Shown piece after piece: positions 33,299 to 42,090 of a stretch of DNA of 64,000 nt. The stretch comes from an uncultured beta proteobacterium. GTDB taxonomy: Bacteria > Pseudomonadota > Gammaproteobacteria > Burkholderiales > Burkholderiaceae_A. Numbering within the stretch: position 1 is the stretch's first letter; the number at the start of each line of letters is the position of its first letter. The translations under genes were made by a program, and so were the position numbers. The notes below the pieces were generated by a model that did no database searches, was not told where the DNA came from, and saw only the letters and a program-made list of their open reading frames with translations. The stretch spans positions 54,836 through 118,835 of the forward strand of contig CACOBT010000005.1 of NCBI GenBank assembly GCA_902625535.1, written 5' to 3'.

Positions 33299-34221
33299 AT
33301 GACATTGACTGAATTACGCTACATTATTGCGGTTGCTCAAGAAAAACACTTTGGAAGAGCTGCCGAAGCATGTTTCGTGAGCTAACCAACCTTGTCAGTA
33401 AGTATAAAAAAACTTGAAGAAGAACTGAATACAAAAATCTTTGAGAGAAAAAGCAATCAAATCTCTTTAACTTCAGTAGGAGAACGACTTGTGAAGCAGG
33501 CTCAGTCAATTATAGAAGAGTCAAACAAAATGCAACTAATCGCTGATCAGGGAACAGATCCTTTACTAGGACCTCTTCGTCTCGGTATTATTTTTACAAT
33601 TGGGCCTTGCTTGCTACCTAAAATCGTGAGAGTTATTTTTGATGCGGTTCCTAATATGCCCTTAGTTCTAAACGAGGATTTTACTAACGTAATTTTAGAG
33701 AAACTACGTAATGGGTCCTTAGATGCTGGAATATTGGCAGAACCATTTGATATGAATGGGCCTAGTCATACTGCTCTATACGATGAGGATTTTGTTATCG
33801 CCGTCCTCGCGATCATAAATTATTGTAGCGAACACATATCTCAAGTCATAATCTTAGCACTGAAACGATGCTTTTATTAGGTTTAGGTCATTGCTTTAGA
33901 GATCAGGTTCTGGATGTTTGCCCAGAGGTTGCACGGTACTCGGTAAACGCACAAGGAATTCAAAGAACATTTGAGGGAAGTTCATTAGAAACAATTAAAT
34001 ACATGGTCTCGTCTGGCCTAGGAATTACCCTCCTCCCCCGTATTGCTGTTGAAACTCTGATAAAAGACGAGACTATAGGGTTGATCAAGTTCAAAAATAC
34101 TCCCCCTTCTAGGAGAGTTGTGTTAGTTTGGAGGAAAAGTTTTGCTAGATATGATGCTATAAAAAAAATCAAAGATATGATTATGACAGTTGATCTCTCG
34201 GGTTGTAAAAAAATAGTTTAG
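33299..34221 (+). pseudogene. Broken OxyR/LysR-family regulator
   Basis: The reading frame starts at the base after the recG stop as MTLTELRYIIAVAQEKHF, the OxyR-type N-terminus. It meets TAA at 33383-33385, in the helix-turn-helix where the family has Gln (VS[stop]PTLSVS). The frame then continues to about 33804 (VIAV), where one missing base shifts it; the correct continuation is in the next frame (PRDHKLL), where a TAG at 33826-33828 follows almost at once. The rest (LLLGLGHCFRDQVLDVCP ... GLGITLLPRIAVETL) is classic OxyR, including the regulatory-Cys region. Three independent lesions make a real pseudogene far likelier than a sequence error. Confidence 0.88.
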
Positions 34222-34228
34222 ATTTTAT

Positions 34229-35128
34229 ATGTATAATACGCTATTACAAGCAATAGGAAATACTCCACTTGTTCAACTCTCCTCAATACCTGGGAAAACT
34301 AATGTCAGACGTAATAATATTTTTCTGGCAAAACTTGAGGGAAATAATCCTGCGGGTTCGGTGAAGGATAGAGCTGCTGTGTCGATGATTATTGGCGCAG
34401 AAAAAAAAGGGTTGGTAGAAAAAGATGCACTATTAATAGAGGCAACAAGCGGCAATACAGGAATCGCACTCGCTATGGCATCTCGGATTTTAGGGTATCG
34501 GATGAGGTTGATTATGCCGGAAAATCTGTCCATTGAAAGAAGACAAGTGATGCGAGCTTTTGGTGCTGACTTAGTTTTAGTCACTCAAAAGGAAGGGATG
34601 GAAGGTGCCAGAGATTTAGCACTAGAGATGGAAAAAAATAGAAAGGGTAAAGTCTTAAATCAATTTGCAAATGATGATAACTGGGGCGCCCATTATAAAT
34701 ACACGGCTGAGGAAATCTTACGGTCTACAAAGGGAAATGTCACACACTTCGTTTCTGCTATGGGAACAACAGGAACAATCACTGGTGTTTCGAGAAGACT
34801 TAAAGAAGTCAATAAAGCTATTCAAATTATTGGAGTTCAGCCTTGTGACGGTTCTCAAATACCTGGTATCAGAAAATGGATTGAGCCTTATATCCCTCCT
34901 ATTAGGAAGAAAGCCAGAATTGATAAAATTGAAGAGATTAGTCAGGAAAAGGCTGAAGAGATGGCCAGACGACTAGCAGTAGAGGAAGGTATCTTTTGCG
35001 GTCCCTCGGGTGCAGGAGCATTATGTGTAGCCCTGAGAATTTCTGAGAAGCTAAATAATGCAAGGATTGTTTTCATAGTTTGTGACAGAGGCGATAGATA
35101 TTTATCTCAGAATTTATTTCCCGTATAA
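34229..35128 (+). CDS. cysM: Cysteine synthase B (O-acetylserine sulfhydrylase)
   Basis: PLP enzyme making cysteine from O-acetylserine and sulfide or thiosulfate. The 299 residues carry the PLP-lysine motif NPAGSVKDRAA, the phosphate/substrate loops EATSGNTGIALAM and SAMGTTGTITGVSRRL, and GIFCGPSGAGAL. The size and the CysM-like opening (TLLQAIGNTPLVQLSSI) favour CysM over CysK. It starts 7 nt after the oxyR-like pseudogene and ends just before the convergent trhO. Confidence 0.93.
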   Translation: MYNTLLQAIGNTPLVQLSSIPGKTNVRRNNIFLAKLEGNNPAGSVKDRAAVSMIIGAEKKGLVEKDALLIEATSGNTGIALAMASRILGYRMRLIMPENLSIERRQVMRAFGADLVLVTQKEGMEGARDLALEMEKNRKGKVLNQFANDDNWGAHYKYTAEEILRSTKGNVTHFVSAMGTTGTITGVSRRLKEVNKAIQIIGVQPCDGSQIPGIRKWIEPYIPPIRKKARIDKIEEISQEKAEEMARRLAVEEGIFCGPSGAGALCVALRISEKLNNARIVFIVCDRGDRYLSQNLFPV

Positions 35129-35148
35129 ATCAAAACTCATCCTTCGCC

Positions 35149-35880
35149 TTACGGGGTTGACATTTCTCTTTCGTCAAATAAGAAACATTGCCCTTCCCAT
35201 GCATTACCATTAGTATTTTCTAAATAATCAAGTATCCCACCATCAAGCTGAACGACGTCGCGGATACCATTTTCTATCATAAAGAGGGTAGCTTTTTCGC
35301 ATCTGATGCCTCCTGTACACACGTTTACGAGTTTAAATCCTTTAAGAAATCTACATTTTTCCTTAATTTTTTGTGGGAACTCACTAAATTTTTCTAAATT
35401 AAGATTTAGCGAGTCTTTAAAGTGTCCAAGTTGAAATTCAAATTCGTTACGAGTGTCAACTATTTTAATCGGCTTCCCCGTGTCGTCGTAACCATCGATT
35501 ATCCACTTTGCTAGTGTGTTTGCATCCACGAAGGGAGCTCTATCCTCTTCTGGTCGGATTTGAGGTTGATTCATTTTGATGATTTCGGACTTGATTTTTA
35601 CTCTTAGTCTTTCAAAACCAACTTTTTCTGAGTAATTAATTCTTGCCTTAAGGTTCTTAAGTCCTGGTATTGCCTTACATGCCTCAAACATTTGCTCAGT
35701 AGATGACTTGTCTCCTGATAACGCGATATTTATGCCTTCATTTGATAAGATTATTGTTCCGGTTACGGATAATAATTGCCCAATTTCGGCTAAAAGGTGC
35801 CGGTGTTCCTCAAGGTGATCGAGAGAAACAAATTTATAGCAACGAATATTCAAAAAATTTGTTTTAGCTTTAGTTTCCAT
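35149..35880 (-). CDS. trhO: tRNA uridine(34) hydroxylase TrhO (rhodanese-like)
   Basis: Oxygen-dependent enzyme making 5-hydroxyuridine at tRNA position 34. The N-terminal ferredoxin-like domain reads FVSLDHLEEHRHLL ... LSNEGINIALSGD. The rhodanese domain contains IVDTRNEFEFQLGHF and the catalytic cysteine in VNVCTGGIRCEKA. ATG 35880 is chosen; a TTG at 35898 is also in frame but would overlap the upstream gene. Stop and start of the two genes are 1 nt apart (TAATATG), so the pair is co-transcribed. Confidence 0.92.
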   Translation of the reverse strand: METKAKTNFLNIRCYKFVSLDHLEEHRHLLAEIGQLLSVTGTIILSNEGINIALSGDKSSTEQMFEACKAIPGLKNLKARINYSEKVGFERLRVKIKSEIIKMNQPQIRPEEDRAPFVDANTLAKWIIDGYDDTGKPIKIVDTRNEFEFQLGHFKDSLNLNLEKFSEFPQKIKEKCRFLKGFKLVNVCTGGIRCEKATLFMIENGIRDVVQLDGGILDYLENTNGNAWEGQCFLFDEREMSTP

Positions 35881-35881
35881 A

Positions 35882-36982
35882 TTATCTCTGTCTTCCAAAC
35901 CATCCTGTTCCTAAACTGATGACTCGATCAAATCCAAATTTAGCAATAATTTCTTCTTCTGTATATGCAGGATTTGCCTCTTTTGCATTAGCTATCACTG
36001 CATTACGCCATTGCTGAGGAGAAAGTTTACCTAGATCAACAGTAATTGGTGGAGGTGTTTTCCATAATGGTTTATATTGAGTATCGGCTGGAGTTGGTCG
36101 ATATTTTTCAGGTTCGTCATTTAAAAGCTCTACTGCTTTCGTAGGAGTTGTTCCCCCAAATGATTTAAATCTTTTTAAAGTAAATAATTCTTCAGCTCGG
36201 AGTATGGCCATATCTCTAATAAGGTTTTTTGCTTTTGTGGGGTCAACTACTCCCTGGTCATTCTCCTTTTCAACCATTTTTAGGGCTTCATAAATTGAAG
36301 TGCCACGTGGAAAATTTGACAATTTAAGCCCTTCTTTTTTTAAAGAGTTGGTTGCAACTCCCCGTGTATTTTTTTGTAACTCTAATTCATACGCCTCTAT
36401 GACAGTGGTTCCAGGCCGATATTTTGGCGCCGCTATACTTTCGATACCTAGTTCTTTAAGGCGAGCCGAAGCGACTAAAGACCTTTCCAATAAGTCAGGT
36501 TGAACCGAAACCTTCCTTTCAATAACGGGACTTCCGTCTGGGTTCAAAACTTCTATTTGTTTTATTTTCCCCGTGGCAACATCGATAACCCCGTTACCGC
36601 TTTGGTCTACTTCATCAACCATCTTTGGGACAAATTCATTTCTAGCAATCATGTGTCGAACGTCATACCAACTTGCTATTTCTTTCTTTACTGGCAAATT
36701 ATTTTGGAGAATCAGATTTCCTTCTTTGTCTCGAGCGAAATCCACTTTTGTTTTTGGAAAACCAACTGGCCCGCCATCAAAATCCTCTTTTATTCCCTGG
36801 GAGAGAAGAATCCGTTTTGCTTCCGACTCCCTAACCTCTATTTCTTGCCGTTCCCTCGAGGATATCTGAATCAGTTGGCCTTGAAACCCAGTTGAAAAGC
36901 TTTTATCCCCTCGTTTCCCTAGTCCTGTATTTGCTACCGTACCGGTCGCAAATGCATCTGTTGTATTAATTGCCAAAGTCAT
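35882..36982 (-). CDS. Unknown protein behind a sigma-54 promoter
   Basis: No family recognised in these 366 residues. No signal peptide or membrane helix; the N-terminus (MTLAINTTDAFATGTVANTG) is Thr/Ala/Gly-rich and uncharged. A segment at ~126-137 (DQSGNGVIDVAT) resembles an EF-hand/dockerin calcium loop but lacks the acidic twelfth residue. The remainder alternates charged helices (LVASARLKELGIESIAAPKY; AILRAEELFTLKRFKSFGG) with Pro-rich stretches. A near-perfect sigma-54 promoter lies ~35 nt upstream, which in this genome otherwise marks flagellar genes. trhO follows 1 nt later. A flagellar or secreted role is possible but unproven. Confidence 0.6.
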   Translation of the reverse strand: MTLAINTTDAFATGTVANTGLGKRGDKSFSTGFQGQLIQISSRERQEIEVRESEAKRILLSQGIKEDFDGGPVGFPKTKVDFARDKEGNLILQNNLPVKKEIASWYDVRHMIARNEFVPKMVDEVDQSGNGVIDVATGKIKQIEVLNPDGSPVIERKVSVQPDLLERSLVASARLKELGIESIAAPKYRPGTTVIEAYELELQKNTRGVATNSLKKEGLKLSNFPRGTSIYEALKMVEKENDQGVVDPTKAKNLIRDMAILRAEELFTLKRFKSFGGTTPTKAVELLNDEPEKYRPTPADTQYKPLWKTPPPITVDLGKLSPQQWRNAVIANAKEANPAYTEEEIIAKFGFDRVISLGTGWFGRQR

Positions 36983-37017
36983 AATACTACCAAGTTAATT
37001 TCAAGTATAGTTTAATA

Positions 37018-37034
37018 AGCAAATCAGATGCCAA
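37018..37034 (-). promoter_or_regulatory. Sigma-54 promoter for unknown gene at 36982
   Basis: Minus strand TTGGCATCTGATTTGCT: TTGGCA at -24, TTGCT at -12, GG-N10-GC spacing exact. It is the best sigma-54 match in the window. Predicted transcription start near 37007, about 25 nt before the ATG. Confidence 0.75.
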
Positions 37035-37055
37035 TTTAGCTCTAAGAAAGGACTT

Positions 37056-37727
37056 ATGGTTAAAGTAATTTTATTCGATGTTTATGGGACTCTTCTTGAT
37101 GTACACTCCATAAAAATGGTTTTAGAAAAGTATTTACCAGGTAAGGGAGACGAATCCTCCAGGCTCATACGAGAAAAACAAATAGAATATACGAGACTTT
37201 ACTCGTTGCGCCCTCCACAAATACCGTATGAAAGTTTCATGAGTCTTACTCGTGCTGCACTTGAGTATACTATTCAGTTTATCGGTAAAAATGTTCAGGA
37301 TGTGCCTGTCGACGAAATAATGTCGCGCTATCAGAAGTTAGAAAAGTTTCCAGAGGTATCAGAAGTTCTCGATTATATCAGGTCTAATAGTTATAGCATC
37401 GCCGTTTTATCAAATGGTAATAGTGAAATGTTAAGGGAAGTTCTCAACAATTCGGGTCTTCAAGATAAAATTGAGGTTTATCTCTCAGCTAGTTCTGTCT
37501 TGTCTTTTAAAACTGATGAACGAGTCTATAAAATTGCGAGCGAATTTTTCAAGTGTAATTCAGATGAGTGTTTGTTAGTTTCTGCAAATTATTGGGATAT
37601 TATCGGGGCCGGTTGGAATGGGCTAAAAACGTTTTGGGTTAACAGGTCTTCCTCGCCTAAAGATCCCATTGGTTACGCCCCAGATTTTGAGGGTAAGTCA
37701 CTAGAGGACTTAAAACGGATCCTATAA
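37056..37727 (+). CDS. HAD-type haloacid dehalogenase (type II family)
   Basis: Hydrolase of the L-2-haloacid dehalogenase group. The 223 residues show nucleophile Asp8 in LFDVYGTLLDV, an Arg in the LIREKQIEYTRL helix, the Ser-Asn-Gly motif in AVLSNGN, Lys in VLSFKTDERVY, and the acidic motif SANYWDIIGAGWNGL. These align with the catalytic set known for this family (Asp, Arg, Ser, Lys, Ser, Asn, Asp). Substrate is not predictable from sequence alone; many family members act on haloacetate-type compounds. It stands alone, divergent from the sigma-54-linked gene. Confidence 0.85.
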   Translation: MVKVILFDVYGTLLDVHSIKMVLEKYLPGKGDESSRLIREKQIEYTRLYSLRPPQIPYESFMSLTRAALEYTIQFIGKNVQDVPVDEIMSRYQKLEKFPEVSEVLDYIRSNSYSIAVLSNGNSEMLREVLNNSGLQDKIEVYLSASSVLSFKTDERVYKIASEFFKCNSDECLLVSANYWDIIGAGWNGLKTFWVNRSSSPKDPIGYAPDFEGKSLEDLKRIL

Positions 37728-37961
37728 TATTTACACTTCCGCAAGGTATTTTGCCCTTGACAGTAATTTTTCAAAGGAAAAAATACATAATGGGCTGACA
37801 CTTAACTATCGTGTGTGAATTGTCATAGTTGATGTTACCCAATACCAAATTGGTTTCATCCCGACCGGTTCCTTGAGCAAATCTTTGGGTCGATCAATAA
37901 TGGCGGATAGAGGGACCACAGAGTTATAGACGAGAAAATGTGCTGTTTTCAAATCCAAGAA

Positions 37962-37993
37962 AAATGCCGGGTGTCAAATTGCACCCGGCATTT
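37962..37993 (-). terminator. Rho-independent terminator of the sugar dehydrogenase gene
   Basis: Perfect 12-bp stem AAATGCCGGGTG/CACCCGGCATTT with an 8-nt loop; on the minus strand it runs into TTTTTCTT. It lies 19 nt beyond the stop codon of the 38012-39298 gene. Confidence 0.88.
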
Positions 37994-38011
37994 CACGGCA
38001 ACTAAGCGAAA

Positions 38012-39298
38012 TTACTTAATGCTTGCAGTCTCTTCACTACTGTACGAAATTCTATAAATAGCACCGGCGTAATCGTCTGACACCAACATAGAACCATCTT
38101 TCATTACAGCAACATCAACCGGTCTACCCTGGTAAGTACCAGTTTCCTGGTTTAACCAACCTGAGGCAAAGACCTCCATCTTTCCAGCCTTACCATTTTT
38201 AACTGGAACGAACTGAACTTCAGCACCGCTTGCTTTGGTTCTATTCCATGAACCATGAGAAGCAACAAAAATTCCATTCTTGTACTTATCTGGAAAGTTT
38301 GTTTTCGCGCCGAATACCATTCCATTTTGTGCTTGATGGGCAGGAAACATAGCCTGAGGGAATATCGCTCCCTTTGGCTTCTTCATGTCTTTTAAATCGG
38401 GAGCAGCTGATGAACCAGCAACTTTGAACTTTCCATTCCAATATGGGAATCCAAAATGTTGGCCAGATTTTGTGGATTTATTCAGCTCACCTGGAGGAAT
38501 ATCGTCACCTAACCCGTCAACCTGGTGATCAGTCCACCATAGACTTTTTCCATCAGGACTGAAATTTAGTCCAACCGGATTTCTTGCGCCCATAGCGTAA
38601 ACTTCTCTATTACTTCCATCAAAAGCATTCATCCTTACTATTCCACCTATACCAACTTTGTTGTAAAGATCAATTTTATCCTTTGGTTGAACGTTAAATG
38701 GCTGACCCAAAGTCACATAAAGCATCCCGTCTGGACCGATTTCACAAGCACGAGCACCATGGTTGAAGGACTCTTCTTCTACCGGAATCAATCCACCTTG
38801 AGAAACGACCTCTATAACCGCAACATCAGGTCCTTCATAGAAGAACTCTGCAGCTGGGAAGTTAAGTACCCTGTTGTGTTCAGCGACTACTAAGAACCCA
38901 TCTTTCGTCCAACATACAGCGTTGGGGTTTGTGAAGTTCAAAGATGGAGCAAAGGATTTTACCTCATCAGCAACGTTGTCATTATTCCTGTCGGTAATAG
39001 CCCAAACAGTAGTCTTCCTCGTTCCAGCAAACAGCATATTTGTTGACGGAGCGATTGCCATGTGTCTGACATCAGGGGCCACAGCATACAAGTCAATTTT
39101 GAAACCAGGAGGTAAACTTATCCCTTCCAAATTTTTTCTCAATGCGTCAGCGTTTTTGCCTTCTTGTGGCACTACCGGAATATTCAGGTCCGTTGTCGCT
39201 ACCTTCATTTGTTTTAAAGTAGACAGATTATCTGGGGCGGCAGTAACGTTTACTGACACCGCTAACCCAGCTAAACCAAGCGTTAATCGTTTAAACAT
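38012..39298 (-). CDS. Secreted PQQ-type sugar dehydrogenase (L-sorbosone dehydrogenase-like)
   Basis: Periplasmic beta-propeller oxidoreductase predicted to use PQQ on an aldose or sorbosone-like substrate. An N-terminal signal peptide (LTLGLAGLAVSVNVTAAP) is cleaved near residue 21. The propeller has the family features GFKIDLYAVAPDVRHMAI, EESFNHGARACEIGPDGMLYVTLG, SPDGKSLWWTDHQVDGLGDDIPPGEL (in part), VASHGSWNRT and PVDVAVMKDGSMLVSDDYAGAIYRI. The 428-residue length fits. Monocistronic, with a Shine-Dalgarno (AAAGGAG) and a strong terminator. No PQQ biosynthesis gene is in the window, so cofactor supply is unknown. Confidence 0.88.
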   Translation of the reverse strand: MFKRLTLGLAGLAVSVNVTAAPDNLSTLKQMKVATTDLNIPVVPQEGKNADALRKNLEGISLPPGFKIDLYAVAPDVRHMAIAPSTNMLFAGTRKTTVWAITDRNNDNVADEVKSFAPSLNFTNPNAVCWTKDGFLVVAEHNRVLNFPAAEFFYEGPDVAVIEVVSQGGLIPVEEESFNHGARACEIGPDGMLYVTLGQPFNVQPKDKIDLYNKVGIGGIVRMNAFDGSNREVYAMGARNPVGLNFSPDGKSLWWTDHQVDGLGDDIPPGELNKSTKSGQHFGFPYWNGKFKVAGSSAAPDLKDMKKPKGAIFPQAMFPAHQAQNGMVFGAKTNFPDKYKNGIFVASHGSWNRTKASGAEVQFVPVKNGKAGKMEVFASGWLNQETGTYQGRPVDVAVMKDGSMLVSDDYAGAIYRISYSSEETASIK

Positions 39299-39513
39299 TT
39301 ATTTCTCCTTTAATTACAACAAAAAAAAAGACTGCTTTACGATAATACCATTCTGACATTGGCTGAATACTAGGGTTTTTCTTCAGTTTGTTATTTATCC
39401 GACCACTATGTCTACGTTTTTTAACCTGCTTTAGGAATACTTTTTTCTAAAATGAGGCTATTTTTTCGTAGAATGAATGAAAAACTTGACAAAGATAATC
39501 TTTAATAAAAATA

Positions 39514-40209
39514 TCAAAGCTTCCAATCAACAGGTGAAAGCCCTCTTGCCTTTAAAATGAGATTTGCGTTAGAAAATGGTTTTGAGCCGAAAAACCCCCG
39601 ATTTGCTGAGAATGGTGAAGGATGAGGGCTTTTTAAAATTAAGTCATTTGCTAAATTTAACGTTGAGACTTTTTCTTGTGCCTTGTTTCCCCACAAGATG
39701 AAAACAACGTTTGCATGTTCCGATAATAGCTTTAGTATTTTGTCGGTGAATTTCTCCCATCCACGGTGGTAATGAGAACCCGGTTTGCCGGCCTCAACCG
39801 TTAAAACTGAATTAAGTAATAAGACTCCGTTTTTCCCCCAACTTGCGAGGTTTCCATGTTCTGGTTCTTCAATTCCTAGATCCGACTTTAACTCCTTAAA
39901 AATATTTTTTAGCGATGGGGGTTTCTCAACATTATTTTCAACAGAGAAACTCAAACCATGGGCTTGACCTTTCCCATGGTAAGGATCTTGTCCTAGTATT
40001 ACCACTTTTACCTCATGGAAATCTGTTAAATTCAACGCGTCAAAAATTTTCTTACCGGGTGGAAAAATGATTTTGTTTTTTAATTTTTCCTCTCGTAGGA
40101 ATAGACTTAGACTTTGCATGTAGTCTTTTTTAAATTCAGAAAATAATATTTCTTTCCAATTGTTGACTAGCCCAATATTTCTGCCGTTTTTCTTTTTTTT
40201 ATTAATCAT
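39514..40209 (-). CDS. ung: Uracil-DNA glycosylase
   Basis: Removes uracil from DNA in base-excision repair. The 231 residues contain the catalytic GQDPYH water-activating motif, PPSLKNIFKEL, LASWGKNGVLLLNSVLTV, VFILWGNKAQEK, and the DNA-intercalation loop HPSPFSANRGFFG. The Lys-rich first ten residues are an unremarkable extension. It is preceded by a 171-bp gap with tRNA-Arg upstream on the same strand. Confidence 0.96.
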   Translation of the reverse strand: MINKKKKNGRNIGLVNNWKEILFSEFKKDYMQSLSLFLREEKLKNKIIFPPGKKIFDALNLTDFHEVKVVILGQDPYHGKGQAHGLSFSVENNVEKPPSLKNIFKELKSDLGIEEPEHGNLASWGKNGVLLLNSVLTVEAGKPGSHYHRGWEKFTDKILKLLSEHANVVFILWGNKAQEKVSTLNLANDLILKSPHPSPFSANRGFFGSKPFSNANLILKARGLSPVDWKL

Positions 40210-40380
40210 TTTTTACACTTTATAATTTTATCCATAATGATAATATTAAATTCTAAGGCGGTTTTACGTAAATGGTAGAAACCTGTGGGGGGTTCGACTT
40301 TTGGAATTAACGGACAAATATAGAAATTTTAAATTCGGACAACCTAGCTAAATCGCTGTAGTAGTTTTCTGTCCCCTTAT

Positions 40381-40456
40381 TGGCGCCTCCGGTAGGAATC
40401 GAACCTACGACCCTCCCCTTAGGAGGGGGATGCTCTATCCACTGAGCTACGGAGGC
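40381..40456 (-). tRNA. tRNA-Arg (CCT)
   Basis: A 76-nt cloverleaf on the minus strand: acceptor GCCTCCG/CGGAGGC, D-arm GCTC/GAGC, anticodon stem TCCCC/GGGGA with loop CTCCTAA (anticodon CCT, reading AGG), T-arm GTAGG-TTCGAAT-CCTAC, discriminator G and an encoded CCA. Confidence 0.97.
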
Positions 40457-40467
40457 AAAAGTAAAAC

Positions 40468-40725
40468 TTAAAGCCTTGTTGGTCTGCACAGATGAAGCTT
40501 CTTTCCGTTTTGTTCAAACCTTTTTCTTGACCACTCTTTACATTCTTTTTGTTTTTCGAAACAGTATCCGATATGAGTGTTATTGTCAGTTTTTGCACAC
40601 CAAAAAAAAGACGAAGTTTTGGTGCTTTGGCTAGTCTCCTTCGCTTTTTCTTTAGCGCTCATGGGCAAATGTGTGACCGAAAGGAGGGTAAAAAGTATTC
40701 CAAAGAACGCGTTAGTATTTCTCAT
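40468..40725 (-). CDS. Small secreted protein with four cysteines (hypothetical)
   Basis: An 85-residue frame with a believable signal peptide (NAFFGILFTLLSVTHLPMSA) and a mature part containing four cysteines (WCAKTD, GYCFEKQKECKEW, LHLCRP). It starts 22 nt from the divergent dusA start and stops 11 nt before tRNA-Arg, fitting the gap neatly, which supports it being a gene. No family recognised; the cysteines could form two disulfides in the periplasm. It could still be a chance frame. Confidence 0.5.
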   Translation of the reverse strand: MRNTNAFFGILFTLLSVTHLPMSAKEKAKETSQSTKTSSFFWCAKTDNNTHIGYCFEKQKECKEWSRKRFEQNGKKLHLCRPTRL

Positions 40726-40747
40726 TGTTCTAATGTACCATTTTCTT

Positions 40748-41713
40748 ATGAGATTTAGCCAAAGAGTTTGCGTTGCGCCTATGATGGATGTGACGGATAG
40801 ACATTGCCGATTTTTTCATCGACTCCTTGGCCCTGACGTCTTTTTATACACTGAAATGCTGCATAGTTTAGCGATAATAAACGGAGATTCGGACAAATTA
40901 CTGGATTTCGACAACTCGGAGCATCCAGTAGGTATTCAGCTCGGCGGGAATGAGCCAAGGATTCTAAACCAGGCTGCAAAGATTGCTTCGAAATTTAACT
41001 ACGATGAAGTGAACCTGAATTGTGGGTGCCCGAGCTCAAAGGTTGTCGCTGGTAATTTCGGCGTAGCATTAATGAGAAAACCACAATTGGTCGCCGATTG
41101 TGTAAAAGCTATAAAAGATGGGGCTAGTATTTCCGTTAGCGTAAAGCACCGTATCGGAATAGACGACTGTAAGGATTACTCCTTCGTTCGTGACTTCGTG
41201 GGACGAGTTCATGATGCTGGATGCGATATTTTTTTCGTTCATGCAAGATGTGCGGTATCAAATCTATCGCCTAAGAAAAATAGAGACATACCGCCAATTG
41301 ATATGTTTAAAGTCAGATTCTTGAAAAGAGATTTTCCTGATTGTAAGTTTGTGGCTAATGGAGAGTTTGATACGGTTGCTAAATGCCGTTCTATTTTAGA
41401 GAAAAAAAAAGAGTTATCGTTGCCTGGGGTTGACGGGGTAATGTTGGGCAGAGCAATCCGTCGATATCCGGTTTTATTGACAGATCTTCAGAGAGCTTTT
41501 TATCCCAAAAAAAACCTCCGTCCAACGGGTGAGATTATCACATGCCTTGAGAATTATTACCATTTACAAAAACGAAAAGGAATAAATAGTAGAAGAATCG
41601 TTCGGAGCTGGGTTAATCTTTTCAATAATAAGAAGGGCTCAAAAAAGTGGCGATTTCTTCTCGCGGAAGGCGTAGCTCCAATGGAAGCTTATCGAAGAGT
41701 TTTTTGTTCATAA
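40748..41713 (+). CDS. dusA: tRNA-dihydrouridine(20/20a) synthase DusA
   Basis: FMN enzyme reducing U20/U20a in tRNA. The start is placed at ATG 40748, where the conserved MRFSQRVCVAPMMDVTDRHC begins; the frame is open 57 codons further up but that part is not Dus-like. Features: LYTEMLHS, HPVGIQLGGNEP, catalytic Cys in VNLNCGCPSSKV, SVKHRIGID, HARCAVSNLSPKKNRDIPP (a DusA-specific motif) and GVMLGRAIRRYP. The 321-residue length is near normal. Its 3' end overlaps the convergent DUF2069 gene by 25 nt. Confidence 0.94.
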   Translation: MRFSQRVCVAPMMDVTDRHCRFFHRLLGPDVFLYTEMLHSLAIINGDSDKLLDFDNSEHPVGIQLGGNEPRILNQAAKIASKFNYDEVNLNCGCPSSKVVAGNFGVALMRKPQLVADCVKAIKDGASISVSVKHRIGIDDCKDYSFVRDFVGRVHDAGCDIFFVHARCAVSNLSPKKNRDIPPIDMFKVRFLKRDFPDCKFVANGEFDTVAKCRSILEKKKELSLPGVDGVMLGRAIRRYPVLLTDLQRAFYPKKNLRPTGEIITCLENYYHLQKRKGINSRRIVRSWVNLFNNKKGSKKWRFLLAEGVAPMEAYRRVFCS

Positions 41714-42090
41714 ATTCTTTCCGACCTAATTTTGCGCACAGCTATCATTGCAGTGATTAGGGTTAAAACACCTAAACCGAGCCAAAAACAGCTCCAAATC
41801 AAGTTCTCTATCGGATCTGAGAATATTCTTACTATCGCTTCAGTGATATATAACCAAATGAGTAATGTTAACCATTGAAGAGACCGTATTCGACCTTGGA
41901 ACAACCCGGGGATTAGGGGAATAAGGGGCAAGATTTTTAACCATAGTAAGGATCCGACGCGCAAGGGATAAAGCATTAATTCCCAATAACAGCCAAAAAG
42001 TACCATCGATATAACGCTAAACAGAGCCAGCCTTCCCCAGAAACATTTTACAAATTTGGGTTTAGGAAAGCTTGTTTGCGATTTTTGCAA
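41689..42090 (-). CDS. DUF2069 inner-membrane protein
   Basis: A 133-residue protein with about four membrane helices (LALFSVISMVLFGCYW; LLWLKILPLIPLIPG; LQWLTLLIWLYITEAIVRIF; CFWLGLGVLTLITAMIAV) and the DUF2069 pattern, including LPLIPLIPGLFQGR. Its start overlaps the wrbA 3' end by 29 nt; a wrbA-DUF2069 pair is common in gammaproteobacteria. Function unknown. Confidence 0.82.
   Translation of the reverse strand: MQKSQTSFPKPKFVKCFWGRLALFSVISMVLFGCYWELMLYPLRVGSLLWLKILPLIPLIPGLFQGRIRSLQWLTLLIWLYITEAIVRIFSDPIENLIWSCFWLGLGVLTLITAMIAVRKIRSERIYEQKTLR

Noticed and set aside
33392..33880. 162-residue frame read as a separate small regulator
   Set aside because: It is the middle fragment of the broken oxyR-like gene, starting at an internal codon inside the helix-turn-helix.
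36500..36895. 131-residue plus-strand frame opposite the sigma-54-linked unknown gene
   Set aside because: Phe/Asn-rich translation without motifs and no ribosome site; the minus-strand gene has a promoter and is coupled to trhO.
40307..40489. 60-residue frame on the minus strand over tRNA-Arg
   Set aside because: Its sequence (SVAQWIEHPPPKGRVVGSIPTGG) is the familiar translation of a tRNA gene, not a protein.
40577..40747. 57-codon upstream extension of dusA
   Set aside because: DusA similarity begins exactly at ATG 40748, and the extension overlaps the divergent small gene.
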